Assembly: GCA_002105175.1 (NCBI GenBank) | Contig: MCGE01000008.1 | Coordinates: 1,736,001 to 1,800,000, forward strand | From: Absidia repens | Lineage: Eukaryota > Mucoromycota > Mucoromycetes > Mucorales > Cunninghamellaceae | Reading direction: 5' to 3' | Length of the DNA: 64,000 nucleotides | In this document: in pieces, positions 22,541 to 34,862 of the stretch | Position numbering within the stretch: the first letter of the stretch is position 1 | How the letters are laid out: every line of letters begins with the position of its first letter | Position numbers and translations under genes: made by a program | Notes under the pieces: generated by a model | What the model saw: only the letters and a program-made list of their open reading frames with translations | Told to the model about the DNA's origin: nothing | The model's database searches: none

Positions 22541-24267
22541 ATGGCTCTTCCTCACTCTGAAAAAGACGAACTCCCCACCGACGCTGTCTCAATAGTAGAC
22601 ACCACTGAAGAACTTCGACCTCCTGATGGTGGCCGTGGTTGGATTATTGTCCTTGGATCCTTTCTGGTAAGTTACACACAGTTATATGGAGTGACTCATG
22701 TTGTGTACTTTGATCTCTCATTACTTTTTTTATGTTTATGTGTATTGATACAATAGGGTCTCTTTGCAATGTAAGTGAATCAAGAAAGTCATTCTAGAAA
22801 AAAAAAAGGACACAACCCTAATTACTTCAAAATCATGACATGTAGTTTTGGCAATACATATTCTTGGGGTCTTTTCCTCAGTTACTATAACATTAATGTA
22901 TTTCCTGGAAATATGAACGTACTCTCATGGATTGGTTCCATTTGTGTTGCCTTATTCTTTATTTTGGGTCCTGTCAATCAACTGATTATCGAAAAAATGG
23001 GGTACAAATATATGCTTGCTACGGGTACTGTTCTATGCACAGCTGCTTTGATTTTGGCCAGTTTCGCAACTCAGGTAAGGGGATCGTCATTGTTATTTTA
23101 TATTTAGAGTTGCATTATTTACAAACTCTCCCTCCCCCCTTTTTTTTTTGGACGTGGTTAGGTTTGGCATGTCTTCCTTACTCAAGGTGTGCTATTGGGT
23201 TTCGGATCATCATTTGTCTGGTTTCCCTGTATTGGAGGGCCGCAGCAATGGTTTTCCGAGCGCCGGGGACTGGCTGTTGGCATATCGATGGCTGGAAGCG
23301 GAATTGGAGGACTGGTGATAGCTAATATATGTCAAGCAGTCATTGATACACCTTCTATGGGCTACCGCTGGGCTTTACGCATAGATGGTATTATATGCTT
23401 TGTCCTTCTTTCTATTGCTACTTTTTTGGTGCGACCTCTGGGAACTGCCGCGCAGACAGGTGGAGAGGCGCAAAAACTCAGTGGCCGTGGTCGAGGCATC
23501 ATCAGTTGGTATTTGTTCAAGAACTCTCAATTTTGTGTCTTATTCATGGTCGGTCTTATTACTACTTTTGGGTATATGGCTCCATCCAATCTTTTACCTT
23601 GTAAGTTACAAACGAAAAGGAAGTAGCAAAACGAAAGGTTTGTTTGATTGGTTGATTGATTTTTTTTGTTTGTTCAATTCACAGCACACGCAAAAAGCAT
23701 GGGGTTAAATCCTTGGGTTGGTGCCAATTTATCAGCCATCATGTCCGCTATTAATGCATGCGCTCGAGTCGGTACAGGCTACATGGGTGACAAATTAGGG
23801 CGATTCAACAGTTTATGTATTTGTGCCTTTTTGGCTGGTGTGTCATGCTTAGCGGTTTGGATGAATGTTCACAACGAAGCGACTTTATGGGCCTTTGCTG
23901 TTCTTTATGGTATCTTTTCCGGAGGTAGGGCAAAACAAACGAAAAAAAAAAGAGTCTGATGTGTTTGTGAATGAACACTAATATTATATATTATTTTTAT
24001 TTAGGATATGTCACCTTCTTTCCAACAGTGCAACCCCAGGTAGTCGGGTTAGAAAACATTAGTCCTGCTGTAGGCTTGCTTTATTTAACAAATACGTTTG
24101 GCTATCTCTTCGGTGTCCCAATCGCCACTGCTCTTATGAACAAATCAACACCTGCCAATTATCAGTATGCAGCTGCGTGGTCAGGATCCGTTATTGTACT
24201 AGGTAGCTTCTTCGCTTTTTGGCTTCGTGTCCAGCGTGGTGGATGGGCAATTTGGAAAAAAGTTTAG
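22541..24267 (+). CDS. MFS transporter, monocarboxylate (MCT/SLC16) type
   Basis: Probable plasma-membrane proton-linked carrier; fungal members include riboflavin and monocarboxylate-like permeases, so the substrate is open. Six exons: 22541-22666, 22757-22770 (14 nt), 22846-23074, 23162-23600, 23685-23924, 24005-24267; all GT-AG, 436 residues. The signature PPDGGRGWIIVLGSF at residues about 27-41 is the MCT-family motif before helix 1. Twelve hydrophobic segments can be counted, including GVLLGFGSSFVWFPC, GLAVGISMAGSGIGGLVIAN and RVGTGYMGDKLGRF (the loop motif typical of MFS). The long central loop carries GEAQKLSGRGRG. N-terminal 25 residues are acidic and cytosolic. Confidence 0.93.
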
Positions 24268-25037
24268 ATTAGATTAGATTAGATTATCCCTTCTCTTTAT
24301 ATTAGTATGTATTATTTATTTATTGTTATTATTCTTCATCTCCCATTTTTTACATCTCTGTATTTGTCTTCATCTTCTTGCATTGTTTTATGTATGCTAC
24401 TTATTTATTTAATAAACTTCTGATTTTATACATCAACATTTGATCACTTGGTTTTATTATTTTATCATGCTGTTGGTCTTTTTATACATGAATTTAGCAT
24501 GAATCATACGTGTTACGGCGATCTTTGAGCTTTGATATAAGAGTAATTAGATAGTTTCATGTTTCATGATAATAGTGGGTAAAGGAATGTATTGCACCAA
24601 ATATATTGTGGTTTGTTAGATTTACGCTCTCTTGGAATGGAATTTTCATAGAGGATCACGATTAATTTTTTGTTGACGTGATTTTATATATTAAAAAAAA
24701 AAAAAAAACGCAACGAGTTCCTTGTAGCTTGTAAGTAATGAGCACCAGAACTTGTTTTGAAGACTAGTTCAACTTATATATTATATCAATGTCACTGCTA
24801 CCTTTTCTTTTTTTTTTCACTCTTCAGTCACCAATATGTAAAGATATGCCATCAGATAAAGGAAAATGCCAAGCTCGAGTACGGTTAAAAATACCTTATA
24901 TTGACTGACTGAAAAAATGAAGACTGTACTGTGCTGTACTTGGCTATCTATATTCACCACCTCAGAAACATTCATTTTTATCCCAAGTCAGCATAGCTGT
25001 GACCCAACAAATCCACGCACGAGTTCTCAGCGACCTA
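24268..25037. other. Spacer 3' of the MFS gene
   Basis: Poly(A) signal at 24411-24416, a 16-nt A tract at about 24693-24708, otherwise AT-rich without genes. A roughly 40-bp stretch near 24740 loosely resembles the reverse complement of 14160-14205. Confidence 0.45.
24411..24416 (+). terminator. Poly(A) signal for the MFS transporter
   Basis: AATAAA 144 nt past the stop. Confidence 0.55.
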
Positions 25038-25640
25038 TTTTAAATCCCGCCCACATGATTTCATATTTGGGCCCATTTTTTTCTTTTGGTGCTCCTTTTC
25101 TTTTTCTTTTTCTTTTTTTGCTTCCTTCAAATCTTCAAAATTGTTGCTCCTATGGGTTATAGTGGAATTAGATTAGCATCAGGACTAAATTAGAAGCCTT
25201 TTCAGCTCAGGGATTATAAGATGCATGGGGAAACCCTTTCATTTTGGATTCAGGATTTAGGACCACCATTAGTTAGCTTCTTAAGAATATTCATTAGCTT
25301 AGTATAGTATTAGTTTGTCTGTAGTTTTTATCCACACGGAAATAAAATAAGACTTGTGCAATAAATCCCTTTTTTCACGATCGTCCCCTCTTTTGATTAG
25401 CGTTGGTATTGTTGTGCAGCAAGAACAGAAGTATTTTCATTTATTCTTTCTTATTCCATGTACATTATACTGGATCCCATTTTATAATTGTCCCTTTAGA
25501 TTAGTGGTGACCCTTCTTCAATTTCCCAACCCTCATGCTAGCTCCATTAGATCCCTTGATAGCTGTCGACCTTTCCTGTTGATCCTCCCAGTTTATGTTT
25601 ATGTTTCAATAAAATATATTCTCCTTTTATAAACATCGAC
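25038..25640 (+). repeat. Short dispersed repeat, copy E
   Basis: Left end TTTAAATCCCGCCCACATGA, core TCAGCTCAGGGATTATAAGA followed by ATGCATGGGGAAACCC, then AATAAAATAAG, GATCCC and CAATAAAATATATTC modules in the same order as copy A. Ends near 25640; no spliced-like unit. Confidence 0.8.
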
Positions 25641-26399
25641 ATCTACTATCAGACCCATCAGATATTAATGAAGTCCCTTTTTTTGTTTTTGTTTTTTTTT
25701 CTTCAAGGCATAGAGACAATACAGACTTCAATAAACGTTCTTGAACTGCTCTAAAAATGATTGATAAAGCCTTTGGGTTTGATATTTTTATTTATATAAA
25801 AATCTAGCTTGAAAATAATAGCGCTTCTGGATGAAGTTCGCCATGAAGTTGGTTTTATTTTCGTACACCTACTGGGTATCTTACTGTGTATCTATGAAGG
25901 GGGGGGTTTTGTCGACAATACGAAGCAAAATCTACTATGACAGTGAGTTTTTCTCTCGACTATGGTCAGATACACATATATAGAAATATACAAAGACGTC
26001 AATGACAATCAGAGGTAAAAGTGGAGGAGTGATATAAATAAAATGGTCTTTTTATTCACAAAAAATAACGGGCGCGGATATCATAATAATTTCTATAACT
26101 ACCCAAAATGTAATTCAAATGATTTTGAGTAACTTGATTTGCACCCGGATGCGATAGTTGTGACTAGTATATATATATATATGTTTATAATATAAAGAAT
26201 ATTTTCCAATCTACAATAGAAAAAAATAATCACATCAGTCAACCAACTTACAAACAAATTTTCAGAAGGCAATAGTAGCAAATAATCAAAAAAATCGGTC
26301 TAGTTTATTCGCAGAATTTTATCATAATAAGGTATGGAGTAAAAAAAAAAAAAAAAAAAAAAAGAGAGAGAAGTAAACTACTAAACTATTCTAAACCAC
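25641..26399. other. Intergenic AT-rich region
   Basis: Poly-T, poly-A (26340-26363) and (TA)n runs; no supported gene. Confidence 0.4.
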
Positions 26400-27933
26400 T
26401 TAGTTTCGTTGTGCTTGTTGGGCCAAGTAATTCCGAATCCAGGTACTGCTGATTTTGTCGGTCAAATTTGCTTCATTACCCAAGGCGGAGTCAGAGGTAG
26501 CTGAGATCACATCAATCACACGCAGGGTCAAAATGGAGTAGTTTCTTTTCTCTCGCTCATCGTTCACCATATGACCTCCCTTCAACGTCTCTTGGGAGCA
26601 TACCAGGGCGTCTATTGTTGGGTCAGTGATGGTTGGACCGTAAGGATCAAAAATAGGCACAATGTCATAGATCATATCGGGTCGAATCTTTTTGCAGAAT
26701 TGACGTACTTGCTCTATCCTTTGTTCCGTTGGTTCAATCCATTCATGGTGCTTCTTGGATTGCAGGATAGAATCATCTACACGTTGTTCCCCATCCCCCA
26801 AAAAAAAGAAGTGAGTGTTCATCATCATTTTGTGTGCGTGTGTATGTTTTTTTTCTTTACCGGTGACACCCACAACCATGGCTCTGGTAGATGATAATGC
26901 AGTCATCGTTAGAAGAATTTTGTGTCCAGCATGAAGATGATCAAAAGTACCACCAACCACCACTTTGTCAAAGGTCTTTAATTGATGATCCTTTTCGATA
27001 AGCCCGTCAGTGTTGCTGCTGATAGTGTTAACATTGGGAGAAGAAGTGATGATGCGGACAGGGAAAGGAGCAAGACGAGCAGATTGACGTTTTGCATTCC
27101 AGGCATTCAAAATAGGAACATCTATAATGTGAACCCCCCCCCCCCCCGATAAAAAGAGAAAGAGATGTTGATCAGTATTTTGGTTCGTCCTCCCTACCCT
27201 CCCCCGAGAGAAACATATATTCACAATTACCATCATGTACGGCAAATAAGGTATCAAAATCCAGCTTGGTAGAGGCCATATAATCATCATCAAGAAGGGG
27301 TAAAACCATGACTGTCATGTCAAACAAAGGAGAATCCTGAGAGTAGGCCACCTGTACCTGGGTCATGTAGAGTAATCCTAACAACGTTTGCCATTCCGTC
27401 CACTGCTTTTCAGTTTGAATAGACCAGAGTCCTGCTGCTGACCGTTGCTGAGTGACCGAGATAGCAGCTGTGTTCAGTAGTACTGTCAATGAGCATTGAT
27501 CTTGAATAGAATCAACAATAACTTGCCGAAACACCTTCAAAAGGTTATCGTCGAGTTGCAATGTGGGTAAGTCCAAATAGAGAGCGTATTTCGTCGCCTT
27601 CGCTTTGGCTGGTAATGGCAGGGATTCTTGTTGCTGAGTGACTGAATCAAACTTGTGCGTTGAGAGCTGAGAAGACAATGCTTCCTTGTCATTTTCATTG
27701 CTGAGTTGATAACGTATCGATGATGAAGTGGATGGATTGACTAGTATAACGGATTCATGTTGATCCCACACAAGATAGGTACTTCGACGTTGAGGTGGTT
27801 GAGATGTGATAAGCTGCTGCGTGTCCGTTCCTGGTTCGTTAATGAGGTTTAATGGTATTTCCGCGTATTCTTGTAGCGTTTTCAAGTCTGATTCGTCGGC
27901 GTGAATGGTAACGTAGCAGTCTATATGATCCAT
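26400..27933 (-). CDS. CAB4: Phosphopantetheine adenylyltransferase (PPAT)
   Basis: Fourth step of CoA synthesis: transfers AMP from ATP to 4'-phosphopantetheine to give dephospho-CoA. Exons on the minus strand 27933-27231, 27121-26861, 26776-26400; GT-AG junctions in frame, 446 residues. The nucleotidyltransferase core starts near residue 285 with VVVGGTFDHLHAGHK, containing the catalytic T/HxGH motif (HAGH at about 298-301), then across the second junction VVGVTDDSIL, the KKHHEWIEP segment, and VCSQETLKGG near the end. Residues 1-234 form a less conserved N-terminal region, making it longer than yeast Cab4 (about 300 residues); human COASY also has an N-terminal extension. No dephospho-CoA kinase domain follows. 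The first intron contains a run of 15 C at 27134-27148. Confidence 0.92.
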
Positions 27934-28107
27934 AGTCGACGCGATAGGTGAATTTGATGAGAATTGTGTATTGGAAAAAAAAAAGTCAAAAAGAAAAGGA
28001 AGGAAACCTTGTTCGGTGTTTCAATTTTTTTTTCACTGTAATGCGGGCCCGGTTAAATATTGGTACGTCTTTGAGAATGATGACAGCTGAAGAGTATATT
28101 TTGTCAT

Positions 28108-28139
<32 letters not shown>

Positions 28140-28141
28140 GG
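27934..28141. other. Spacer upstream of PPAT
   Basis: Contains A tracts, the longest 28111-28139. Confidence 0.4.
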
Positions 28142-28509
28142 TTGAGTGCATCCATGCTTAAGGTAGGAACATGGTCTTGCAATAAAAACAAACTGTGTTG
28201 TTTGTGTGGGAAAAATCAAGGTTTTTGTACACCGCAGACTGAGATATAGCACAGGTGTTTCTAGTGCCGAATCAGGATGCGCGTAGTTCTTAGCTGACCC
28301 TGTACAAGGTAAGATCATTTGTAATAAACGAACCAACGAACATTGATGATTGATCTTTTCGGAATAATGGGATCGGATTTCATCAAGAACGTTCATTCCC
28401 GAAAGAATTGAAGCACCAACACCGCCTATTCCCCCCCATCAGTATGTATCATATTACCCAAACTCATAATGACTTTATGATCATCCCTAGTTGAATCTGC
28501 ATAGTGTGC
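28142..28509 (-). pseudogene. Protein-like remnant with a homopolymer frameshift
   Basis: After an acceptor (CTATCTAG|GCACACTATGC) the minus strand reads YADSTRDDHKVIMSLGNMI then HTDGG; a run of seven G (plus-strand C, 28431-28437) puts the next block, GGVGASILSGMNVLDEIRSH and YSEKINHQCSLVRLLQMILP, in another frame. The frame then runs to a poly-T tract at about 28140. Composition is convincingly protein-like, but I cannot assign a family, and no start or upstream exon is visible. Pseudogene, or gene broken by a homopolymer error. Confidence 0.35.
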
Positions 28510-28844
28510 CTAGATAGATAATAAAAAGAAGGGAGAGATTTTCGGTACAAAGAAAGAAAACATAATTTTTATCTTATCAGTTCCACTTTAGTATGACCCT
28601 AAAAAAAAAAAATTATCGTAATCATATCATCATGCCTGAATATGGAAATGTTTAAGTCCCGCGGGGTCATCATCATTTTTTATACAAAAATATGAGGCAA
28701 AAGGTATATTTTTTATTTTTCAATGTCAGTAAAAAATTCAAATAAAAATGAAAAAGGAAAGGCAGGGGGGGATCTATATAATGCTAAAGGACTATAAACT
28801 ATATATTGTATATTAAACTAGAACTAAAATAAAAACGAAATAAA
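28510..28844. other. Spacer 3' of the GATA factor
   Basis: AT-rich, A tract near 28602; no gene seen. Confidence 0.4.
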
Positions 28845-29954
28845 CTATACAGAGGCAAAGAGAGATGGCTTGAGAGAAGAGGACATGGTGGAGATAGGTG
28901 GTAACCGAAGATGGGAATGAGGCGAAGCCAGAGATAACAGAGATTGTGCAATTTCTTCATCATCACGGTGATCCCCATTTTGTGTGGTAGTAGGAGGGGT
29001 TGGAGGATACGAGGAGGCAGTTGTTGTCAATGATGAGACCGAAGATGCTGATGATGGTAGTACCCGATCTTCGTCTTCCATACGTCGGCCTGTTGCTGTG
29101 GCACTACCACCGTTGTGATGGTTGTTGTTGTTATCTTCTTCATCCAATCGAGTCAAAGCCTGCACCTTATCTGATAGTAACCGGGTCAATTGTGCAATAT
29201 CTTCTTGAAGAGCTTGTCGCTTTCTTTTCTTATCTTCAGGATAATCATAGGGTTTCTTGATTTCACCACCTTCCAAAGAGAATAAGAGATGATCTTGATG
29301 TTGATAGTATTGTTGTTGTCGCTGCTGTTGCTGGGAAAGAGTCGGTGATGCGGATGGTGTAGGGATGTATTTATCGGAAGGCTGATGATGGTGATGATAA
29401 TGATCCAGTAAATGTTCCATCTTCAGTCGTGGTGATGGTGATGTACTGGTAGACGGAGACCGGTGATGCCGCTGCTCTGATAGTGCCATATCATTGTCCA
29501 CCTTTGTCTTTTTCTGCCCATGTTCATCCTTGATGCTGTTCTGTTGCTGATCATCCGATACCCTTTTACGACGTCTAATCACATTGCGTTTCATAGTGGC
29601 AGGTCGATGTACATTATGAAGCTTGTAGTAGAGTCCGCATGCATTGCAAATAGTTTGTCCAGTGGCATCTCTTCTCCAGAGCGGTGTCGTAGTGGTGTGA
29701 CAGTTGAAGCACTCGGCAACGTCCAAAGCTCCAAATGTCGGTGCATTAACGGTAGTGGTGGTGGAGGCGTCCATATTGGAATGTAAGACAGGCAAAGGTG
29801 TTGATATAGGAGTTGTACCCGATGAATGCACATTGTCACCGCAGGTATCACACATGGGTCCTTGCCCTGTTTCCCGTCCCCAAACCAAAGGCCTAAAAGA
29901 TGCATGGCATTGGACGCAGCGGGTAAGTGATCTTTGTCGTACTGGTGCCATCAT
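28845..29954 (-). CDS. GATA-type zinc-finger transcription factor
   Basis: DNA-binding regulator recognising GATA sites. A single 369-codon exon. A typical GATA finger lies at about residues 81-105 ([20 protein letters not shown], then [11 protein letters not shown]), followed by the basic RRRKRVSDD tail. Nearer the N-terminus (about 13-38) is a second CxxC...CxxC set ([20 protein letters not shown], then CDTC) that keeps the four cysteines but lacks the TPLWRR core, so it looks like a degenerate finger. The C-terminal half has a heptad-like helix ([20 protein letters not shown]), as in the Dal80/Gzf3/NreB/ASD-4 group of GATA repressors. Two-finger iron regulators of the SreA/Urbs1 group are an alternative, but the region between fingers lacks their cysteine-rich linker. 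Confidence 0.9.
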   Translation of the reverse strand: MMAPVRQRSLTRCVQCHASFRPLVWGRETGQGPMCDTCGDNVHSSGTTPISTPLPVLHSNMDASTTTTVNAPTFGALDVAECFNCHTTTTPLWRRDATGQTICNACGLYYKLHNVHRPATMKRNVIRRRKRVSDDQQQNSIKDEHGQKKTKVDNDMALSEQRHHRSPSTSTSPSPRLKMEHLLDHYHHHHQPSDKYIPTPSASPTLSQQQQRQQQYYQHQDHLLFSLEGGEIKKPYDYPEDKKRKRQALQEDIAQLTRLLSDKVQALTRLDEEDNNNNHHNGGSATATGRRMEDEDRVLPSSASSVSSLTTTASSYPPTPPTTTQNGDHRDDEEIAQSLLSLASPHSHLRLPPISTMSSSLKPSLFASV

Positions 29955-30569
29955 ATAGATTAAGTTGCAATTCGTGTGGTGGTGATTTCAAAAAAAAAAA
30001 AAAGTGGGCTGTGAATTCTTGATATATAGAAAAAAAAAATTGAAGAAAGAGAAGAAACAAAGAAATAGGAATAGCGGAACTGCCGATTTATCGCAAAAAA
30101 AAAATAAAATAATAATAGCTAGATAAATCCAACTCCGCTGATCCATGGTCCCCTCTATTTTCGATAGGGGGCAAGGGATATTCACCTTTTTGTTGTTTAT
30201 CATAGATAGTATTTAATCAACCAATAAAATCCCATCATCAGATCAGAAGCTCCCACGGCTACCGGAAACTCTAAATAATCAAATCACAATGTGTCGCACA
30301 CTTCAACAAGGTTTATTTTTTATTTTTCAAGGCAATCTCAAATCGACAAGTTTTTATTTCAGAGGTTGTGGAGTTTTAATGATAAAAGAGGGGATGGGTA
30401 TATTTGTAAAATCCATATTTCTAAACTAAACCTAAATTGATAAATGAAGGTGGAGGAGATAACAATAATTAAAGGATATATGCTAATATACAACAAAATC
30501 ATGGCTCTATTAACTAATCAAAAGCCATGATTGGTGGAAGAGAGAGGGGGAGGGGGAGGGGGCGGATAT
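29955..30569. other. Upstream region of the GATA factor gene
   Basis: A tracts near 29990-30110, a hairpin at 30150-30171 and several GATA-containing words (AGATAA, TCGATAGG), which would suit autoregulation but are expected often by chance. Confidence 0.45.
30150..30171 (-). promoter_or_regulatory. Short GC hairpin in the GATA gene leader/promoter
   Basis: CCCCTCTAT and ATAGGGGG around a TTTCG loop can pair over about eight bases. It lies about 200 bp upstream of the start codon. Role unknown. Confidence 0.3.
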
Positions 30570-33500
30570 TTATACTACAAAGTGGGTTTGTACGCTAACA
30601 TTGACCCGGTCCCAACGGAGACGTTCTTGCTCTTGTTTTTCATCGCGACGTTCCTGTTCCAAAGTCGATCGCAACTGAAGTTCCTTGTCCAATTGTTGTT
30701 GGTGAGCCGCCTTGGTCTGAGCCATTAATTGTCGGAATTCCTTTCGAACCGCCATGGTTGTTCCTTGACTATCATTCATTCCAAGCACCTGTACCTGAAG
30801 GTCCGCCAGCTGTTGGTCCAGTCGATGTTGATGTTGGTTCATATCGCTGATTTGTTCTTCATATTTTTTCCTTTCCGAATTGAAGTCCGTAATATGTCGA
30901 GTCAAACGGTCATATTCCTTCAATATTTGCTCCAACTCTGCTTCCAAACTGGCTGATTGTAAAATATAACCACTTTCACGGTGTGTAAATTGCTGTTGTG
31001 CCTTTTCCAATCGATCCTCCAAGTCCAGGTATTTCTTTTTCCAGTCTTCCTGTTGACTTTGGTTCCCAATATTCTGCATTTCATGTTGTTGTTGCTTTTC
31101 CAAGTGTTGCTGATGCTGACGCTTGAGATCTGCCATTTGCTCGGTCAATGAATGAATATGATGTGTTGCTTCGGCCAATCTATGTTCAGAATCCTTGGAT
31201 AATTCCTGTTGACGCCCATGTCCTTGTTGCAATTCTTTATGTTCTACTTGGAGATGATGCAATTGTGATTCCAAAGTACCCACTTGTAGCTCGGACGTCG
31301 ATTTGTCGCTTTGAAGAGTTTCCAATGCCTTGTCCTTTGTTTGTAGTTCTGTCATCAGATCATCCATCTTGACTTGCTGATCATGCAGTTTCAACTCCAT
31401 TTCTTGAGCCCTGGTTTGCCATTCCTGTGTTTCCAACCTGGCTCCGTCTCGTTCCTTGGATAGTTGAATTAGAGTCATTTCAACCGTCGCATCACCATTG
31501 CCACCGTCATTGTAGGAGTATTGATTAACCAAAGTGGCTTGATCTTGCTGCAATTGCGTCAGTTGTGATTCCAAAGCCAAAGTATGATTATTTTGCTTAT
31601 TCAAAAGGCCATTGAGCTCATCCAGTTGCTTCTGCTTTTCGTCATTCGCTTGTTGAAGCTGTATTAGTTGAGATCGTAAATCCGCACTGCACTGCTGTTC
31701 TTGCTTCAATTCACTTTGCTGTTGGTCTTGACGTTGTTGATAACTATTCCATTGTACTTCCAATGCTTGACGCTGTCGCTTTTCTTCATCCAATTCCAGA
31801 GTGAGTTGATTGACCTGTTGCTGATGTTCTTGATTCCATTCTGATGCCCCTGATTTCATTTTTAGATTGTGTTGCTTTTCTTGTTGTTCCAAAGCCAGTT
31901 CGAGCTGTTTCACTAGGAGTTGATGTTCCTTTTCCTGGTTTTCTTGGGACTCGCGTAGCGCTTGCCCTTGCTGCACTTCTTGAGCGCATCGTTGTTGCAA
32001 ATCAGCCATCTTTGTTGCTAGTGATTCATTGTGCTGTTTTTCGTTCTTGAGGCTTGATTCCAGTTCATTTATCGTCTTTGCCGCATCGCGCTCATACATC
32101 GATTCCGAATGGCCACGACTGTCGTTTTCCTGTTGAAGTTGCGGCATCCTTTTGGTGTTGATGTCTAATTCCGTCAACTGCTGGTCCAATAATTGAATAA
32201 ACTGCTTCATTTCTTGCACTATGTTTTGATGATGCCGATGATAAAAATGTGCTTGCTGATCCGTCATCATACTGGTCATACTTGTTCGATTGGAATTGTA
32301 GAATGCATCACCATCATCTTCATTTCCTAATCCACTAGCTGAAATATGCGACGAGGACGATGAGGGCGACATGGATTTCGTAGACGCAGAATAGCTTGTA
32401 GATAGCTGAGGAACAGTATGTTGTGGTGTTGATGTCGACGATGAAGGAAGCGTCACCGATGGTAAATGATGTTCAAACAGTTGTATGATTTCTTGTCGTA
32501 AAGCCATAATCCATTGAGTTTCCTTTTTCATCATCATAGTATGATCCGTGGGAGTCGTAGATATTGAGAAGGACGAGGAGGATTCCATTGTAATAGAATG
32601 ATTAATCTGTTCAAGATGAGTACATTGTTGCGCCAAAGTCCCAGCCAAGTGCTGCAAGTATTGTTCTCTCCTTGAGTAATCACGGTGCATCCATTGAATC
32701 AATTCTTCAACGAGACGGTCTACTTGATCCAGTCTATCAGATTCCTTTTCTTCCACTGACGTTGGTATAACTGTACTGATTGATGATGCTGGATTTGTTG
32801 AAGATGGTGTATGGGTCGATAGTTTGTGCATGGCCAAAATCATTCGCTGAGCTTTCGTTTCCATTAATAGTCGCGTGCCGATCATGTCAATATGGTCATT
32901 GGACTTGAGATATTTCTGAAAAGAAAAAAAAGGAATATTAGTCTTACCACAAAAAAAAAAAAAAGAAAAAGTCAGGATCCCAGTGAACTTACCTTTTGAA
33001 GCTTTTGAGCCTGATCAAAAGAAACAGTTGGAAAAAAGAGAGAGGAAGAGATAGCATGTGATACGACCAGTTGTTGGAAGAAAGTGTCATAATCCAACGT
33101 GATAGTTCCGAAGTTCTGCTGTTTTTTCGCTTGTTGTATTTGTTCCTCTGAGTGCTGTGCCCAAGGTAGTACAACGTCAAACACACTATCCCTATTGCTG
33201 TTCGGCAGTGTTTCGTCATGTTGATGGTATAGAGTAGCTGATGTGTCAAAATCAATTGAAGAATGTGCGTCAATGTTGTTCTTTGTTGCCGTTATATCAG
33301 TACCGGCAAGTGATGATGGTTCTGGAAGTGTTAATAGTTCAGAGAGCAAATCCGATGTTGATGACGACACTGAAGTTGACTTCGACATGGCTTGTGAAGG
33401 GGTTGAAATTGATAACGAATGTGTAGGTGATGGTGATGGTGATGGTGAGGGTATTGGTGCTGGCAGTGAATCTACACCTACTGGTTGTGGTTGTATTGGT

Positions 33501-34466
33501 GAGTGAGAGTGCGCAAGCGCAGGTGACGGTGGAGAATTGGTGTCTGTCTGATCATCGTCAACGGCAATCGAGGTTGTGATAAGAGTATCAGGTTCACTAA
33601 CATGAGGTGGTGAAATATCTATCGTTTCATTGATGTTCGATACCGATTCAGAGGTTGAATTCATATTGTCAATTTTGCTGGAGCCAGATAAACGACTGGT
33701 TGGTTTTGTTGGAGGTAAGGATTCTGGTTTGGGCTCCGTAGCTGGGTTTTCTTTAATGATTGATACACGTGTTGTCGTCGAGGTTACTGCTTCCGTTGTG
33801 TCGGTTTTCTCGATATTTCCAGTAGTCATAGTTTCAGTCGTTTGATGCTGTTGTTGCAGTTTCTTGGTAGATGTCTCTAATTTTTGTGGTGGCTGAGACT
33901 GTTGTTGTATTTTACTGGTGCCTTTTGCTGATTCTGTCGAAGTTCGTGGTCCTTTATTGGTTGATAGCTTTGATGTGGGCATCGTTTTCGTTGCGACAGG
34001 TGCTTTAGTGGATGTGAGTGGTGTTGGCGCCTTTGATGTTTTTGCTGGTGAAGGAGATGATAATAATGACGAAGGTTTGTTGCTGCTAGTTGACAATGTA
34101 GGCAATTTCGATCCTGATGAAGCGTGTCCGGTTGTTGGCTTATTGTCTGATGCTGTGGTCGTTTTTTTCCAAGGATTGGATGATACTTTTTGTGACATTT
34201 TTTGCAAAGAAGCTCGTTTGGAAGAAGAGAACTCTGATTTCTGTAGCCAAGCTGGAGTGGTTGTTTTTTTCTTCACAGGCATAGGTTTTTGATTGTCGAG
34301 GTTGTTGCTATTTGATTGTTCTTTCGCCAGAAATGGGTTCCGTTGTAGCTTCGAACCAATGACTGGTTTTGATGGTTTAGTCGTATTGGAAGTCTATTAA
34401 ATAGAAATTTCAATTCAGTAAGAGCAAATATTTGTCATTTTATTTCTGTTTTATTACCTTGTCCAT
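30570..34466 (-). CDS. Large coiled-coil protein with Uds1-like segment
   Basis: Exons on the minus strand: 34466-34458 (9 nt, M-D-K), 34393-32993, 32915-30570; GT-AG and in frame, 1251 residues. Residues 1-440 are Ser/Thr/Pro/Lys-rich, basic at first (PAWLQKSEFSSSKRASLQKM, NPWKKT) then low complexity. About residues 420-500 read ITLDYDTFFQQLVVSHAISS, FDQAQKLQKYLKSND, and IGTRLLMETKAQRMILAMHK; this resembles the fungal 'up-regulated during septation' (Uds1) domain, where a conserved FDxLL segment precedes a helix. The last ~550 residues are a near-continuous Gln/Glu-rich coiled coil. A cytoskeletal or septation-linked scaffold is a reasonable inference; the domain assignment is moderate and the coiled coil by itself says little. 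Confidence 0.8.
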
Positions 34467-34862
34467 AATGATAATGTCACCAAAGAAACAATGTATTTCA
34501 AATAGACGAATATATCGATATAAGTATAGATGGATGCAATATGTAAGGAGAGAGGGGATGAGAAGAGAGGGCAACTGAGTAAAAATACAATAGATAGCGT
34601 TTGTATTAAATTCACTATGGAAAGAAGAAAAAATAAAATATCAGTATTAAGATCGAAGGAGGAGAAATTAAAAAAAAAATCGGGGGAAGAAAAGGTTAAA
34701 AGATTGGTTGGATGATTACCTTTTTTGGGCCAGGTTCATACATGGTATATAAAGAGCCATACACCAAGAAAGGAGAAGATTGATTGGATATCCAGGTCAG
34801 AAAGTTGGCATGATTTTTTTTATTGTTGTTGTAGTTGCAGCAGTTGTTCATTTCCATGCAAG
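34467..34862. other. Spacer between the Uds1-like gene and INTS9
   Basis: AT-rich; promoter side of the Uds1-like gene and 3' flank of INTS9. No gene seen. Confidence 0.4.

Noticed and set aside
24738..24780. Similarity between about 24738-24780 and the reverse complement of 14160-14205
   Set aside because: Only around 40 bp with gaps, and the neighbouring bases do not align; too little to call a repeat family.
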